Below, piece by piece: positions 1 through 11,725 of a stretch of 64,000 nt of DNA. This stretch comes from Rostrohypoxylon terebratum (lineage: Eukaryota; Ascomycota; Sordariomycetes; Xylariales; Hypoxylaceae): assembly GCA_022497145.1 (NCBI GenBank), contig MU385929.1:101028-165027 (forward strand). Direction: 5' to 3'. Position 1 is the first letter of the stretch; every line of letters starts with the position of its first letter. The notes under the pieces are model-generated. The model did not search any database. It saw nothing but the letters and a program-made list of their open reading frames with translations, and was not told the DNA's origin. A program made the translations under genes and the position numbers.

Positions 1-2316
1 TCGAATCGCTCGCATTTCTACCTACCGAAAGAGTATCCTCTTTCATCATTTGGCCGGCAACCAAGGGACCACCGCATTTCTTGTTGACCCTTGCAACCCG
101 TAGCAATGGATCACCGGGGCGTTCCCATTGGCCCCACACGCAGCCATCACAAGCGGGATCGCTTGCGACTTACATGCATTTATACAGAGTGGGATGTCAG
201 CATACATATTATCATACATACCATACACATCATACATATATGTGCCGACCTAGCCCTGCATAGGTATACACAGATATACGCGGGCGACGCTTGAGTGCTC
301 GTTTCTTTCTAGACGAGGAGCACCAGTCGAAGAACACATTCTATGCTGTACCCGGCTAATTGTCGCGAGTATCGCGGGCTAGCGCGCAACTGGAGCCTCT
401 CACACACCCGCGAGACATATTTTCACCGTCCGGAGGTTTCATTTCTAAGGCCAGCCACCAAGCCTCTTCACGATGAATATTCGCGCGAACATTGAGCCGT
501 TACGGCAATATGGGCTGCACCAGCGCCGGACGTCCTGAGTGGCAACCGCCAGATTCAGATGTGCGAGACAAGCTGGTGTCAGGGAGAACGTAATCGGCTA
601 CGAGGGATGAAGTTTCCAAATTGCTCGAGTTAGCTCTTTCAACGCCACACTTCCTCTTCTCATTGATCCAGGCCCAAGTCTTCCATTGACTATACGGTGG
701 TCGATATGTAGGATCTGGGCTAGACCTTACTGCTTACGAGCTCATCCGTTCATGCTGGGAACATGAGGGTGGTGCGAATCTTTCGACTTATCTATGGGAT
801 GACCTTGGTACCTTTTCGAATTGGCCTTAGTACCGGGATTTCGGTCCCTTACCCTGCATCTGGAAATTTTTAAGACGCAAAATTGACCAGAGAAGAGCAC
901 TGAACCGAAGACACTGAAGACAACTTCATACCATTTTCCTACTGGATTACCGATTACCTAAGAGACATGTTGGGATTCGAAAGCTGACGTTTGGTCGATA
1001 TATTCCGTTGGCTCAACGTACGAGTGGAAGCGCTGTCCTGACCCGGCCAGCCCGGCCTGTGGCGATATTGGTAACAGCCGCGTGACGAGACGGTACACCC
1101 TGGTTTACTGAGACAAGTTTGACCACTCTTCTCATCCACTGATCATTAGCGACCGGCCATTTTCTGCTTACGAGACGAAGGTGCCCTGTTGAAACGTCCC
1201 GCTGGATATACTCGGGACTAGCTCACGTCGTACTGGGACGCTGGAAGACCATTTGCTTAGTTTCTGACCTGATCTGACCAGGTAACATCCCGATCATCAA
1301 CGAGGTCGACGTATCCAATAGGGTTTCTTTCTATATTTTCCCGTCGAGCTATCTATTAGCTGGCTACCTATTAGGTGGATAAGTCGCTACGGAAGTAATA
1401 CCAAGAGATCAAGGGGAGTGCTCATATATTGAAACAAGACACCCGGCATCCCGCAGAGTTGTGAAGGGGCGAGAAAATGAAAAAAAAAAAAGACGAGAAG
1501 GTGAAAAAAAAGACGAAAGACTGAAGCTAAGAAATGCGCCAAAACGCCATTGGCTCATTAAAAGGTTTAGTGGAGACCGGATAGTCACCGGATTTCCAAG
1601 TTCCAAGTTGTGATCTGTCGGGTACCTGGGTATATTTACCTAGGTAAAACGTCAAGTTATCCGACAAAGTCACTTTTTTTCTCTTTTTGCCCTCTTTTTT
1701 TACGTGGTTTTATTTCAAAGTACATGTCACCGTATCAAGCTGATACTCCCTTCTTGATTCTACCAATAGCAATGCTTTCCGGTGTATTAAAATGGGGCTT
1801 CTGGAGTGGGGTCATCTTGCTATTATCTTTTGGCCAGTCAAAACTCAATATCTTGCTAGGTTCCACTCTTTTCGTCTCCTTTTCTCATTCTGACCACTGA
1901 GCAGCTTTGAATTTTTTTTTCCTCGTTCATTTTCCTTGAACGCCCTGAACGCCCTAATCGCGCATACACTAGACAAGCGCAGGATTGCTCGGATTTCTCA
2001 TCGTTTCCCGTTCTAAGCCTGTATTGGTCTAGCTCGAGTGGGTCAAGGTAGCACTGCTGCTCCTCTCGGATTGAAGGAGGACAGGCAATCAGCCAGAAGA
2101 AAATTCTTGACCTACCCAGACCTTCAATCCCATCGCACAGCTCCCAGTCAGTCAAAGTCCCAGTCGCCAGTCGCCAGTCACCAGTCGCCAATCCACAGTC
2201 CAGTCGCAGCTCCTCTACTAAGCTCCGGCTACTAAGAAAAAAAAAAGAGAGACGAAACGAGGAGCGCGTGTTTTAAGCAAGCCATTCATTCTAAGCACAC
2301 TGTCCCGTCCAAGGTC

Positions 2317-2344
<28 letters not shown>
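2317..2344. repeat. Tandem repeat, 4 x 7 bases
   Basis: Four exact copies of CCACGGT follow one another, with a partial fifth. It lies in the C/T-rich region upstream of SWI1. No function is suggested beyond simple-sequence expansion. Confidence 0.85.
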
Positions 2345-2347
<3 letters not shown>

Positions 2348-3537
2348 TAGACCGGCGTTGCGTCTCAAACGTGTTTCCCTTTGCCTCTGCCTCTGCCGCT
2401 CTTTGCCCTTTGCCTTTGCCTTACCAGTACCAGCTTGCCAGCTTGCCAGCTTTACCCAGCTTACCTACCTGCTAACCGGCCCAAACGCCCACCGCCCCCT
2501 TCTATCCCTTCCCTCTCGCGCACCGCAACAAACAAAAGAACGAGAACTTGGAACTGGCGAGCCTTTCTAGGTGTGTCGTCAATCAACCATACCATCAGTC
2601 TTTAGCTTAGGTAGGTCAGACCCTGTTATCCATTATTGCTATCTCTATATCCCTTTCTGTCTGTCTATTCCGGTACCTATGTTGTTCTCTGTCTTATTAT
2701 TTCGTCATCGTTATATTTGTTGTCATTGTCATTATCTTGGTTATCGTCATCTTCCCCTTCACTTGGGTCGGGATCTATCCAGTCTAACCAACCCCTTCGT
2801 CCATCCATCCATCCAACCATACATCATATCCTATCCTATCTTGTCTTAGGTATTTGGGTATTTTCCCTAATGCCGTATGCGTGTGTGTATGTGTGTCCAA
2901 ATAAGCGCTACCACTCAGACGATTTGGGTCGTCCCCGTTATCCGCCGCCCGTTGCCCGTTGCCCGTCACAGCTTCGGTCGGCATCCTTCAAGCGTCGGAT
3001 GATGCGCAGTGCGCAATGCTGCATTGAAGCGATCGGTCTCCCGTCACCAGCATCCGTCCCTACACCCATACACCTGGGTACCTAACCATCCATACATCCA
3101 TACACCCATACATCCATACATATCCGTACATGATGACGACAAGGTGTCCGATACACTTGACATGGCACTCCATCCGTCGCCCGTTATACCCATCACCCGT
3201 CTCCCCGTCAATCCGCCCATTCCCGTATTTTTAGAAAAGGCTTCCGTATCTATCCACGCGTCTACTAGGTATAGATATATCGGATAACTTTGGTTCGGCT
3301 ACCTATTCCCAAGCGGGCGGGAGACCACTGCGCCGCCAAAGGATTTGCTGCCTTCTGCTTTTTTGGCATTGCCGTTACTGTCCCTCCACGCTTCCCTTTT
3401 TGACTATACCTAGTATGCTTAGGTATTATGTATTTTCCTAAGAGTTTTTATTACTAAGGTGTCGTAAATTCAATGTTGTTATTCTCACTACTATCATTTT
3501 TGCTACCTGTTTTGGTACCTATGTATTTTTCCTCTTC

Positions 3538-3559
3538 CCTACCTACTACAGTAGGTAGG
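3538..3559. repeat. Short perfect palindrome of the CCTAGGTA type
   Basis: Two 10-base arms (CCTACCTACT and its reverse complement) flank a 2-base loop. It is one example of the many short palindromic tracts made of CCTA/TAGG that fill intergenic DNA throughout the window. Confidence 0.8.
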
Positions 3560-4244
3560 TAATACAGGGCAAAGTTGGCTCTGTATTTTGTGGATAGAGT
3601 GCACAGTCCTTACGGTACTTCTCATACGGTGCATTGGCACATGCGATCCTTTTAGGTAGCATTACAGCACTACGTCGCTACAAATGGCACTACGAGCAGC
3701 CCTGGAGCACAATATTTGGGATCTACCCCCTGTTACCTACCTACCTGGTAACGAGTCTTGGAGCATCGCCCAAATCCGTTCTGTGACTGTTGGTGTGATT
3801 TGCAGCGCCCTAGCACTCTGCTCGCAGCACTGTACTTTTTTTTTTTTTTTTTTTTGGATTTAGTTGACTTCAAGGGTTTTGATCGCGCTGAGTGCTCAGC
3901 CCATGTTCCCCGTGGATGTGTCCCCCCCTTCTATTCCAAACACTGAACACATTGAACATTGGACACCCTACCCTATCTTCCCCCAACCACCGAAAATCTG
4001 CGACAGTGCCAACTCCATTTCCACCGATCGCACCGCGACAGCTCATCCACCCCAAAATTCCCTAATCGACTCGCGACGCGACTTTTTTTTTAATCCATCG
4101 CGACACTCGTCGCCCGTAACACTATCATTACTTATTTATTATTATTTCATCTCAATGCACATGTCGCTACCTATATACATATATTAATTACTGACATAGC
4201 GTGAATTATAGTCAGATGGGTTCCTATTTGCGACTCCATCCGTC

Positions 4245-7200
4245 ATGAGTTCCTGGATGAACGAGGCCGCTGCCGTCCAAAATCACAATGGCAACGGCTT
4301 CCCACATATGAACGACCCGAATAACATGGGAGCAGGAGGAGGAATGGGCGGAGGGCCCACCGGGATGATGGACCCTTCCGCCTTTATGGCTAATGCTGCT
4401 CAGTTCAATTCGGTCGCTGCTGGCCAGTTTAACCCTCAGCAAATGGCAGCTGCGATGCAAAATGGCCCGATGCGCAATGCCTCACCTTCCTTCTCCAATC
4501 CCGCATATCAAACAAATCCCGTGATTCCTTCAAAACGACCCCGTCCAAGAGAAGATAGCATTGGCGCGTCTCCGCGACAAAACCCTAACATGTTACCGAC
4601 TTCGCGCGCCGACACGCCTCAGCAATCGCAATTCCCTGGTTTCCAACCAAACGCCATGCAACAACAGAATCCCGCTCAGCCACAACATTATCCTCATCTA
4701 CAACCTAACGGTTCGACGACCGCATCCCCTTCACCCATAATGGCTGGTAATCAGCTAAGACCAGGAAGCGTCCCACAACGCGTCAATACCGCGTCACCTC
4801 ATCCCTTCTCACCAGCTTCTCAACAGTTCGGCCCCCAAGCGTCGCCCGTTCCATCAGATCATGGCAGTACTCCTCAACCTCCCATGTTCATGAACCAGCA
4901 AAACTACCCTCAGGGCTTCAATCCTGCATTCGCTGCTTCTCCCTCCCCAGCCAGACCGCCTTCCGCGCAGAACCCTATGGCGCAATCTATGATGCCTCAG
5001 TCCATGGGTCAAATGCCACAACAGATGCCTCAGATGCATCCGGGCCAGATGCTTACTCCTCAACAGATTCACCAGATGCAACAGATACAAGCAGCCCACG
5101 CGGCGCAAGGGCGTGGTGCAACGATGGATCAGCAGCAGAAGATGATGTACCAGATGCGCTTACAACAACAGCTACAGCAGGGCGGCATGCCGATGGGTCA
5201 GATGCAACCCCAGAACTTGCCTCAAGGTCGAGGTATGATGCCTAAGCAACCGATGCCGATGCAAAATGGCCAGATGCCCCCGGGCTCTATGCATCCTCAA
5301 CAGCCACCGCAAATGCAGCGACCAACCAATCCCGAGGCTTTTCTCAAGAACCTAACTGCGTTTATGAACATGAAGCAACTTCCCTTGGAGACAAATCCTA
5401 TCATTGAAGGCCGACCATTACACCTCTTACAACTTTTCACAAATGTCTCTAAATTTGGCGGATATCGGTATGTAACGACCCATAATCAATGGATGCAGGT
5501 TGCCGCTACGGTAGGCTTCAATCCGCAGCAAATGCCGTCGGCCTCGAATCAAATAAGGGCTGTTTACGAACGCAATTTGTTGAAATTTGAAGAGGCCTGG
5601 GCGATGCAGCAGCGCAGCCAACAACATATGAAGCAAGCGAGCGGATCGGGAGCTATGCCTGGCGTACCAGGCCAAGGCGTGCCACAAAGGATGGGCCAAA
5701 TGCCACCTGGTCAGCATGTACAACCTGGACAAATCCCTCCTCAGATGCCGCAGCCACACGCGCAGACACCCGTCAAGCAGATGATGCCGGGAATGCAACA
5801 AGCGAACGTCAACGGATTCTCTACTCCACATCAACCCCGAATGCCTCAACAACATCAACCCAACGCAGGCCAAGGGCATATCAGAGGTAGTATATCGCGG
5901 AATGTCGATACGAAGCCAGTGGCAGGCGAATTTGCGATACAATCTCCAGCATCGGCGACCAAAGGTGGGAACATCACCGTGCAGCCTCCGAACCAACAGG
6001 TAGATGGTGTTCATGTGAATGGTGCCGCCAACTTACCCTTCCCTGGCCCCTTCTCATCAGACCCGGACGAATACTCCCCATGTTCTCGAGAACTGTACCA
6101 ATACGGAGGCTTTGACCTTGACTCCATGGCTAAGCTAGGCAACGATCTGGAGAAATGGAGGCCGAACATGCCGCAACCTCAAGAACTCGGCAATATAGAC
6201 CTTCACGCTCTTACCAAAAGCATCCAGTGCGGCATACATGGAGAGGTGCGATTGGCTCTCGACACCCTCGGGTCTGTAACACGGGCGGCGGAGTATTTGC
6301 CGACCCTATCGATCGATCTAAGAGCTTGCGATGATTTGGTGGAATCTCTCATAGATTGCGCCGAAGAGCAGGTTGACCTGCTTGCGGAAAAGGCGGACCC
6401 AGTCTCGGATGAGATTGATCTAACATCCTATGAGGATGTAATGAGGAGTTGTCGCCTCGAAGCTATGAGTTTACATAAACCACACGTTTTTGGAGACGCC
6501 GATTACGAGCTTGAACATGCCGCGGATCGGCTGCTAGCGATTACGACCATCCTGCGAAATTTTTCCTTCATGGACGTCAACCAGGCAATCCTTGCTGACG
6601 ATATTGTGATCAAGTTTCTTTGCGGTGTGATACGGTCTTTGGGTACACATGATAATCTACTACGGGCTCCAAGAAATACGCTCGATTTCATGAAAGATGT
6701 CATAGTTTTTCTATCTAATGTTGCTGGATCTATCGAGATACCCGGTCGGGAACAAGCGTTGTGTCTCCTTCAGTTTCTGCTTGCTTTCGCGCCATCACCG
6801 GCCCCTTCCTTGACAACTGAACGAGTTGTCTTTTCACCATACGAACCATCAGTTCACTTCTACCTACCGCATGCCGTCGACTCATTAGCGAAGCTGCTAG
6901 CCCGCGATGAGCCGAACCGGTCACATTATAAGATTATCTTCGCCGCTGACGCCGCCACCTCCTCTCCTCACGAACTTCTTACACGAACATTCGGTCTTGC
7001 CGTCGCCCCCATTCCCGACCAGAACAAAGAAAGCCGTCCCGCAAACCTACCATCATTCGTCGAAGCTCGCAAAGCTTTGCTAATGCAAGGCTTGCTCGCC
7101 GCCGACATTATTGCCCAACTCGCCCCAGGATACGAATCTGGGGTGACGCGAGCCTGGCTTTCTTCAGGGGAGGGATTTGCACAGAACCTTTTCCGACTCA

Positions 7201-7481
7201 TCCGCACACTCTGCACGCAGGCGGAACCAACGCCCCGCGGGGGTGCTAATGCGAGGGCCCAACAGCGCGAGGACGTGGACATACTCTACATAATAACCTG
7301 CGGCGTGTCTACATTAAAGAGGCTCGGCGAGAAAGCGAGAGACCCCAACAATCCGGCTAGCATCCCGCCAAATGCTCTTCCGACGAGAGAGAGCCTCTTC
7401 GGTGCTTTACAAAGTCTCAAGAGCCCCAAGTGGACGTTACTATTAAACCAACTGAGTATGTACGCGGGGCTAGAAAGTTGA
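4245..7481 (+). CDS. SWI1: SWI/SNF chromatin-remodelling complex subunit SWI1 (ARID domain)
   Basis: This is a 1,078-residue protein in a single exon. The N-terminal third is low complexity, rich in Q, M, P and N, with repeated QMPQ/GQM units. An ARID (AT-rich interaction) domain occupies about residues 361-452, with the conserved leucines, the GGYRYV strand segment and a following W. The C-terminal half (from about 600) is an ordered, mostly helical region as in Swi1/ARID1 proteins. SWI1 is a DNA-binding core subunit of the nucleosome-remodelling SWI/SNF complex in the nucleus. The ATG at 4245 is preceded by stops and AT-rich promoter-like DNA and starts the conserved N-terminus. The very long upstream region suggests a long regulated leader. 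Family assignment is firm; the exact paralogue name follows yeast usage. Confidence 0.93.
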   Translation: MSSWMNEAAAVQNHNGNGFPHMNDPNNMGAGGGMGGGPTGMMDPSAFMANAAQFNSVAAGQFNPQQMAAAMQNGPMRNASPSFSNPAYQTNPVIPSKRPRPREDSIGASPRQNPNMLPTSRADTPQQSQFPGFQPNAMQQQNPAQPQHYPHLQPNGSTTASPSPIMAGNQLRPGSVPQRVNTASPHPFSPASQQFGPQASPVPSDHGSTPQPPMFMNQQNYPQGFNPAFAASPSPARPPSAQNPMAQSMMPQSMGQMPQQMPQMHPGQMLTPQQIHQMQQIQAAHAAQGRGATMDQQQKMMYQMRLQQQLQQGGMPMGQMQPQNLPQGRGMMPKQPMPMQNGQMPPGSMHPQQPPQMQRPTNPEAFLKNLTAFMNMKQLPLETNPIIEGRPLHLLQLFTNVSKFGGYRYVTTHNQWMQVAATVGFNPQQMPSASNQIRAVYERNLLKFEEAWAMQQRSQQHMKQASGSGAMPGVPGQGVPQRMGQMPPGQHVQPGQIPPQMPQPHAQTPVKQMMPGMQQANVNGFSTPHQPRMPQQHQPNAGQGHIRGSISRNVDTKPVAGEFAIQSPASATKGGNITVQPPNQQVDGVHVNGAANLPFPGPFSSDPDEYSPCSRELYQYGGFDLDSMAKLGNDLEKWRPNMPQPQELGNIDLHALTKSIQCGIHGEVRLALDTLGSVTRAAEYLPTLSIDLRACDDLVESLIDCAEEQVDLLAEKADPVSDEIDLTSYEDVMRSCRLEAMSLHKPHVFGDADYELEHAADRLLAITTILRNFSFMDVNQAILADDIVIKFLCGVIRSLGTHDNLLRAPRNTLDFMKDVIVFLSNVAGSIEIPGREQALCLLQFLLAFAPSPAPSLTTERVVFSPYEPSVHFYLPHAVDSLAKLLARDEPNRSHYKIIFAADAATSSPHELLTRTFGLAVAPIPDQNKESRPANLPSFVEARKALLMQGLLAADIIAQLAPGYESGVTRAWLSSGEGFAQNLFRLIRTLCTQAEPTPRGGANARAQQREDVDILYIITCGVSTLKRLGEKARDPNNPASIPPNALPTRESLFGALQSLKSPKWTLLLNQLSMYAGLES

Positions 7482-8459
7482 GGTATAGGATGTGCGCCTA
7501 TGTAGACAAATAGCCCCTTTAATTGGACGAGCAGGAGAGTACCAGCTCAACCAGGATAGGTTCATTAAATACGAAGCGATTATCTAGGAAACGGGTCGTA
7601 CGGATCTCAGTGGTAACCGGAGACTAGGCTCGAGAACTGAAGACCCTAATTGGAGCGCGGCGTTCAGGAATTAGATGGTCAGCATGGGATGTACAAGGTA
7701 GCCCAACATAAAGGAGGTGTATAAATGTGTAGATTATGTGTTATGGGCTCGACGTACAATGCAAAGCATGCTCCAAATGACGCATCTTATCTTTCAGCTG
7801 AGGATGGTCCCCATTATAAATTGTCTTGGATAGTGAACCGGGGTCTCGTCAAGAAGATATAAATCTTCAGCATGATCTTCGCTGAGGGGCCCAGTGGTTT
7901 TTGACTATAAAACCAATTTGCGGACTAAGCTCCTATAAGACATACAATTCGAATTCAACCAGATATCCGTAGATGATCACAGTCAGGCAGTCTGGAAATA
8001 TGAATTTAAAGAGCAAAATTCTCAGCAGTGTAAGACTACCATCGAATTACCACCGTTAGTCACATCCATATACATGAGACGGCAGCATCTACGCATAGCA
8101 TCCGTGGATATCCTCGCGATTCAAATAAACACATCAGCGTCACCGTCGACAGTCGTAAGGCTTAAGGTAGTTAGGTACGTTTTCATAGAGAAATTTTGAC
8201 AGAACCAGTTCTGCTTCGACTTAAATTGTTCTACGCGACTTTCGTTATCTCTTGCGTTTCTTTGCTTTGCTTCGATTTGCTTCGATTTGCTTGGCCCCCC
8301 TGATCAAATTCGATTTCGGATCCTGCGATGGGTATCATCCTCCTCGCGTATCTTCTTGCTCTTGTGTCCACGTCTGTTCTCTTCCACTGCTCTCACCTCA
8401 CCTCACCTCACTTCATTTCATTTCATCTCATCTCATCCTTTCCTTCATCTCCTCGGTGA
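7482..8459. other. Intergenic, between convergent genes
   Basis: This holds the 3' flank of SWI1 and of the minus-strand membrane-protein gene. Around 8,270-8,450 there is C/T-rich simple sequence (repeats of CTTCGATTTG, CTCAC and TTTCAT). I see no gene. Confidence 0.65.
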
Positions 8460-9083
8460 CTATAACTGGCTCGTTGGCTCCACGGCCTTCATGTTGTGGG
8501 AGGTGTCGTCGGGTCGCGATCGGTACGCGTCCGGGTTTCCGCGGATCGAGCGCGCTAAAGACGTCAGGGAGTCTCGGCGGCTCGGGGCTGGTAGGTGATC
8601 GCGGCCGCCACCGTTCTCGGACTCGACATGCGGCGGGCGGTACGCGTTCTTAGGGCGTGGGGGGGCCGCCGAAGTTGGGGTGGTGGTGGTGGTAGTCTTG
8701 TTTGGCATGGGTCCGATGCCGTAGTCCTCAAGCTCTTGCTGACTCTTGGGCCATTCTTGAGCATCGCGGCGTTGGCGGCGGAAGTGGAAGAATGCTAGGG
8801 TTGCGACGGTGCCGACTACCAGGATGGCGCTATTAAGAAGATCAGCCAGTGTCGACTCCGATATTAGAATGTCCAGATTAAGCAGGTAGATTTACCCAAA
8901 CACGCTGAGCACGATGGTGGTCGTGTTACTGGCCGCCTCGGGCTTCTCGCAGAGATCGATGTTTGGCTGGGGATGGCATTTGGCGTCGCTCTCGTCGTCG
9001 CGCGCCTTCAGGAGGTGCGAGATCGCTCGAGCGATGTGCGACACCGACGATGACGCCGCTTGGTCAACTGGAACGGGACTCAT
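8460..9083 (-). CDS. Small single-pass membrane protein, unknown function
   Basis: Two exons, 9083-8896 and 8829-8460, are joined across a 66-base intron (GTAAAT ... TTAATAG), giving 185 residues. Splicing exactly rebuilds one transmembrane helix (about residues 52-74) followed by a basic stop-transfer segment, FRRQRR. The N-terminal 50 residues have two Cys and would lie outside or in the lumen. The C-terminal tail is hydrophilic, with a run of six Thr, prolines and an ELEDYG motif just after the helix. I recall similar acidic-tyrosine motifs after the helix in uncharacterised ascomycete proteins, but I know no function. The clean splice and membrane topology make this a real gene; a role in membrane anchoring or signalling would be a guess. 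Confidence 0.72.
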
Positions 9084-11725
9084 GCTGATTTTGATGGGGT
9101 AAACGGCGCTCTCGATAGCGTTGCGAAATCCAATTCCGTCGTTCTGACTTCACGATCGTCCTCTTCATTACCCGAATGATTGTCTAACAAGGTTTTTCTC
9201 GGATGTTTCCGAGCGCGCGGATTCGGACTCGAATTCGAACCAATGTGACCCCGGCGTGGTGTGATTGTGTGTTTGCTTTGCTCGTGATTATTTGTTGCTC
9301 GGAAGAAGAAGAAAAAAGGAATGTACCGTAGTTGGAATTCTCTTCGAAGGGCAAACGAGCAAACGGCTAAAGAAAGGAATGGATACCTAAGTCAGGTTAG
9401 GTGAGGTAAGGTTGAGATGAGATGAATGGTGTCGTGTCGCATGAAAGGAGTGGATAAGTGAATGAGTGAATGAATGAATGAGTTGGAATGAATGTATGTA
9501 CGGATAATAAGAGAGAGGATACTGAATAAGGTATGGAGTCTATTCCCTATTCTGTCCAGGGCTCTAAGCACCTAGGATGGATGTAACTAGAAGGAGGCGA
9601 GTCCATGATACACGATGTTTCAGTGGGAGATGGGCGCGCATCAACGACACCCCTGACGATCCAATCTGCCCAATTGGAATCCCTACTACGTAGGGGACCT
9701 TGGACGTTTGCATCTTGATAGGCAATGAGCCGGGGTACGGCATGTGATGGTACAGTCTGAATTAGTCTGTTTAACTGTCACATAATACTGTGTTCTTGAT
9801 TCACAAAACGGCTGATGTACGACTTTGATCGACTATTGGTTGGCTAGAACTTTGTCTTTGTTGGAACACATCCGTCCATCTCATCTCAAGCAATAATACG
9901 AGTTGACTGTGGTGTAGTACATACGGGAAGAACCACGATACGTGTGAAAGACGGTGCAAGGAAAATGCAAAATTGGTTTAGTTGAGACCAGTGCCAGGTG
10001 TTGTATCCATATGGCTAAGATCTTTTGCGGTGTGGGATGGGATTGTCTTAGCTTCTATAGAGCTCTATATATAGACTGGCTATACTAGCCCTAACCACTA
10101 ACCACTAAGGCTCTGATCAAGCCCAGAGGTTTCTACTTACTTACCTCCAGCTACTTAAGTAAAAACGTCTTGGTTAACATCTATGAGTAGATCAAATTCC
10201 TGGTTTACAGAATCTACTATGTACCCTACTAGGGGTAATAGAAATGATCGAAATCGTCGATACATATTATGTCATAGGCAACTCATTAAGATCTTAAACT
10301 TCTTTGTGAAATTTAGGCAAGGTGATAAATGAATAGACAAACTTCATAACTTATGATATGTCAGTCCAAATCAAGTATCCCGGGTTTGTGTAATACTCAT
10401 AATTCAGATACTCTTTTGATACTTACCTATTCCCGTGTTGGTGGGATTTATGAGCGAACTTCGTCCAGATTATCAAGTATTAATGAAGGGTATATATCTA
10501 ATGCTCTCTAAACACATCGGTGGGCCTTAATAATCATGTAATCACCTTTCCAATTCCACGCAACCTTGAACACGAATCTCATTTGGAGATATCACGGATA
10601 TGGTTTTTAATCGGGACGACATACTTACCTAGTCTCGGAACCATCGGGTCGCACAGCTTTTATTGTATCGCAAGTTGACTGATATGTGACACTTACATAG
10701 GAGGTAATTGTTGACGATATTTTCGTATTGTATGTGTAAAGTACTAGGTTATAGAATATTACTAGGTACATGCCTAGTACCTAGTACCTAGTACCTACCA
10801 ATATATCGTTACCCAAATGAAATCAGGACATGAATCTAGGTTTACATTACCTGAAATAAATCAAATGGATCATAGAAATATACCTATATATATATATATA
10901 TATTCGCGTTTTCAGAACTCCACATACGAACTCCGGCTTCAACTTGCAGATCTAGAAAGGGCGGAACATGGCAAGTTCAACACGCGGAATTATCAGAGCG
11001 TCTCACCGCAGCGGTATTAAACGGCTAGTACAGCAATGACTCGGCAAGATACCCACGATACCAACTCCATAAGACCAACCGCACCGTACCCCGTGACGGG
11101 GCGCTTACATTAGTGAAAATCTGATAGGTGGCGGAGTTGGTGGGTTGGTGGGTTAGTGGGTTGGACTAGGTAGGTAGGTATTACTGCCCAGGTGATATTA
11201 CTGATAGCAGAAGAGCCTCTATTAAAATCACTACCTAGTACCCGAAAAGTCTTCTGGGGAACCTATGGAGAACCGTTTGGACAAGTTTGGAGAACCTTTG
11301 GAGAACCTTCCAAGGGTGCCGTCGTTAACCGGCACATCTCTTGGTCTTCCCGATTAGGAAACTATACGACGTCATGAAGCGTCAAGTACCCGTAGTCTCG
11401 GTACACCGATGCGTAAAAATACCCTACCGCGAAAAGCCGAGCGTGTTAACTTCCGACCTGGGAACTTTATCATTTGTAAAAGTCGAACAAGTCAAACTCT
11501 TATAAATGGATACATATGTCAAGGTAAGAACTTAATTTAGAAATTTTGCGAGACATGAAGGTAAACCATCACACACACCCATAATGAGGTTGTAAACCCA
11601 TGCTGCAGTTGGAGCAGACGTGATGTGATAGTATTGTTCTTGTCGCCCATTTACCCACCTCCCATTCTATGGAATAAGAAGAAAAAAAAAAGAGAGAGAG
11701 AGAAAATATAATAGCAACGAATGCA
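9084..11725. other. Intergenic, AT-rich; one possible gene relic
   Basis: This is the shared 5' flank of the membrane-protein gene (minus) and the P450 gene (plus). Tandem GAATGA repeats lie at about 9,455-9,495, CCTAGTACCTAGTA tracts at 10,765-10,800, and repeated GGAGAACC units at about 11,265-11,310. Bases 10,817-11,114 read open in one frame except for one TAA at 11,019-11,021 and may be a decayed exon. Nothing else is supported. Confidence 0.55.

Larger units (their letters stand above)
1..4244. other. Long non-coding region and probable leader upstream of SWI1
   Basis: No reading frame here has recognisable protein features. From about 1,900 on the plus strand is rich in C and T, with many short tandem repeats built on CCAT, CATA and CATC (about 2,800-2,830 and 3,060-3,130) and a run of 20 T at 3836-3855. 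This composition is usual for fungal promoters and long 5' leaders. A TATA-like AT-rich stretch lies near 4,170-4,200, just before the SWI1 start. Bases 1-1,300 have more balanced composition and could hold an old gene relic, but I cannot identify one. Confidence 0.6.
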
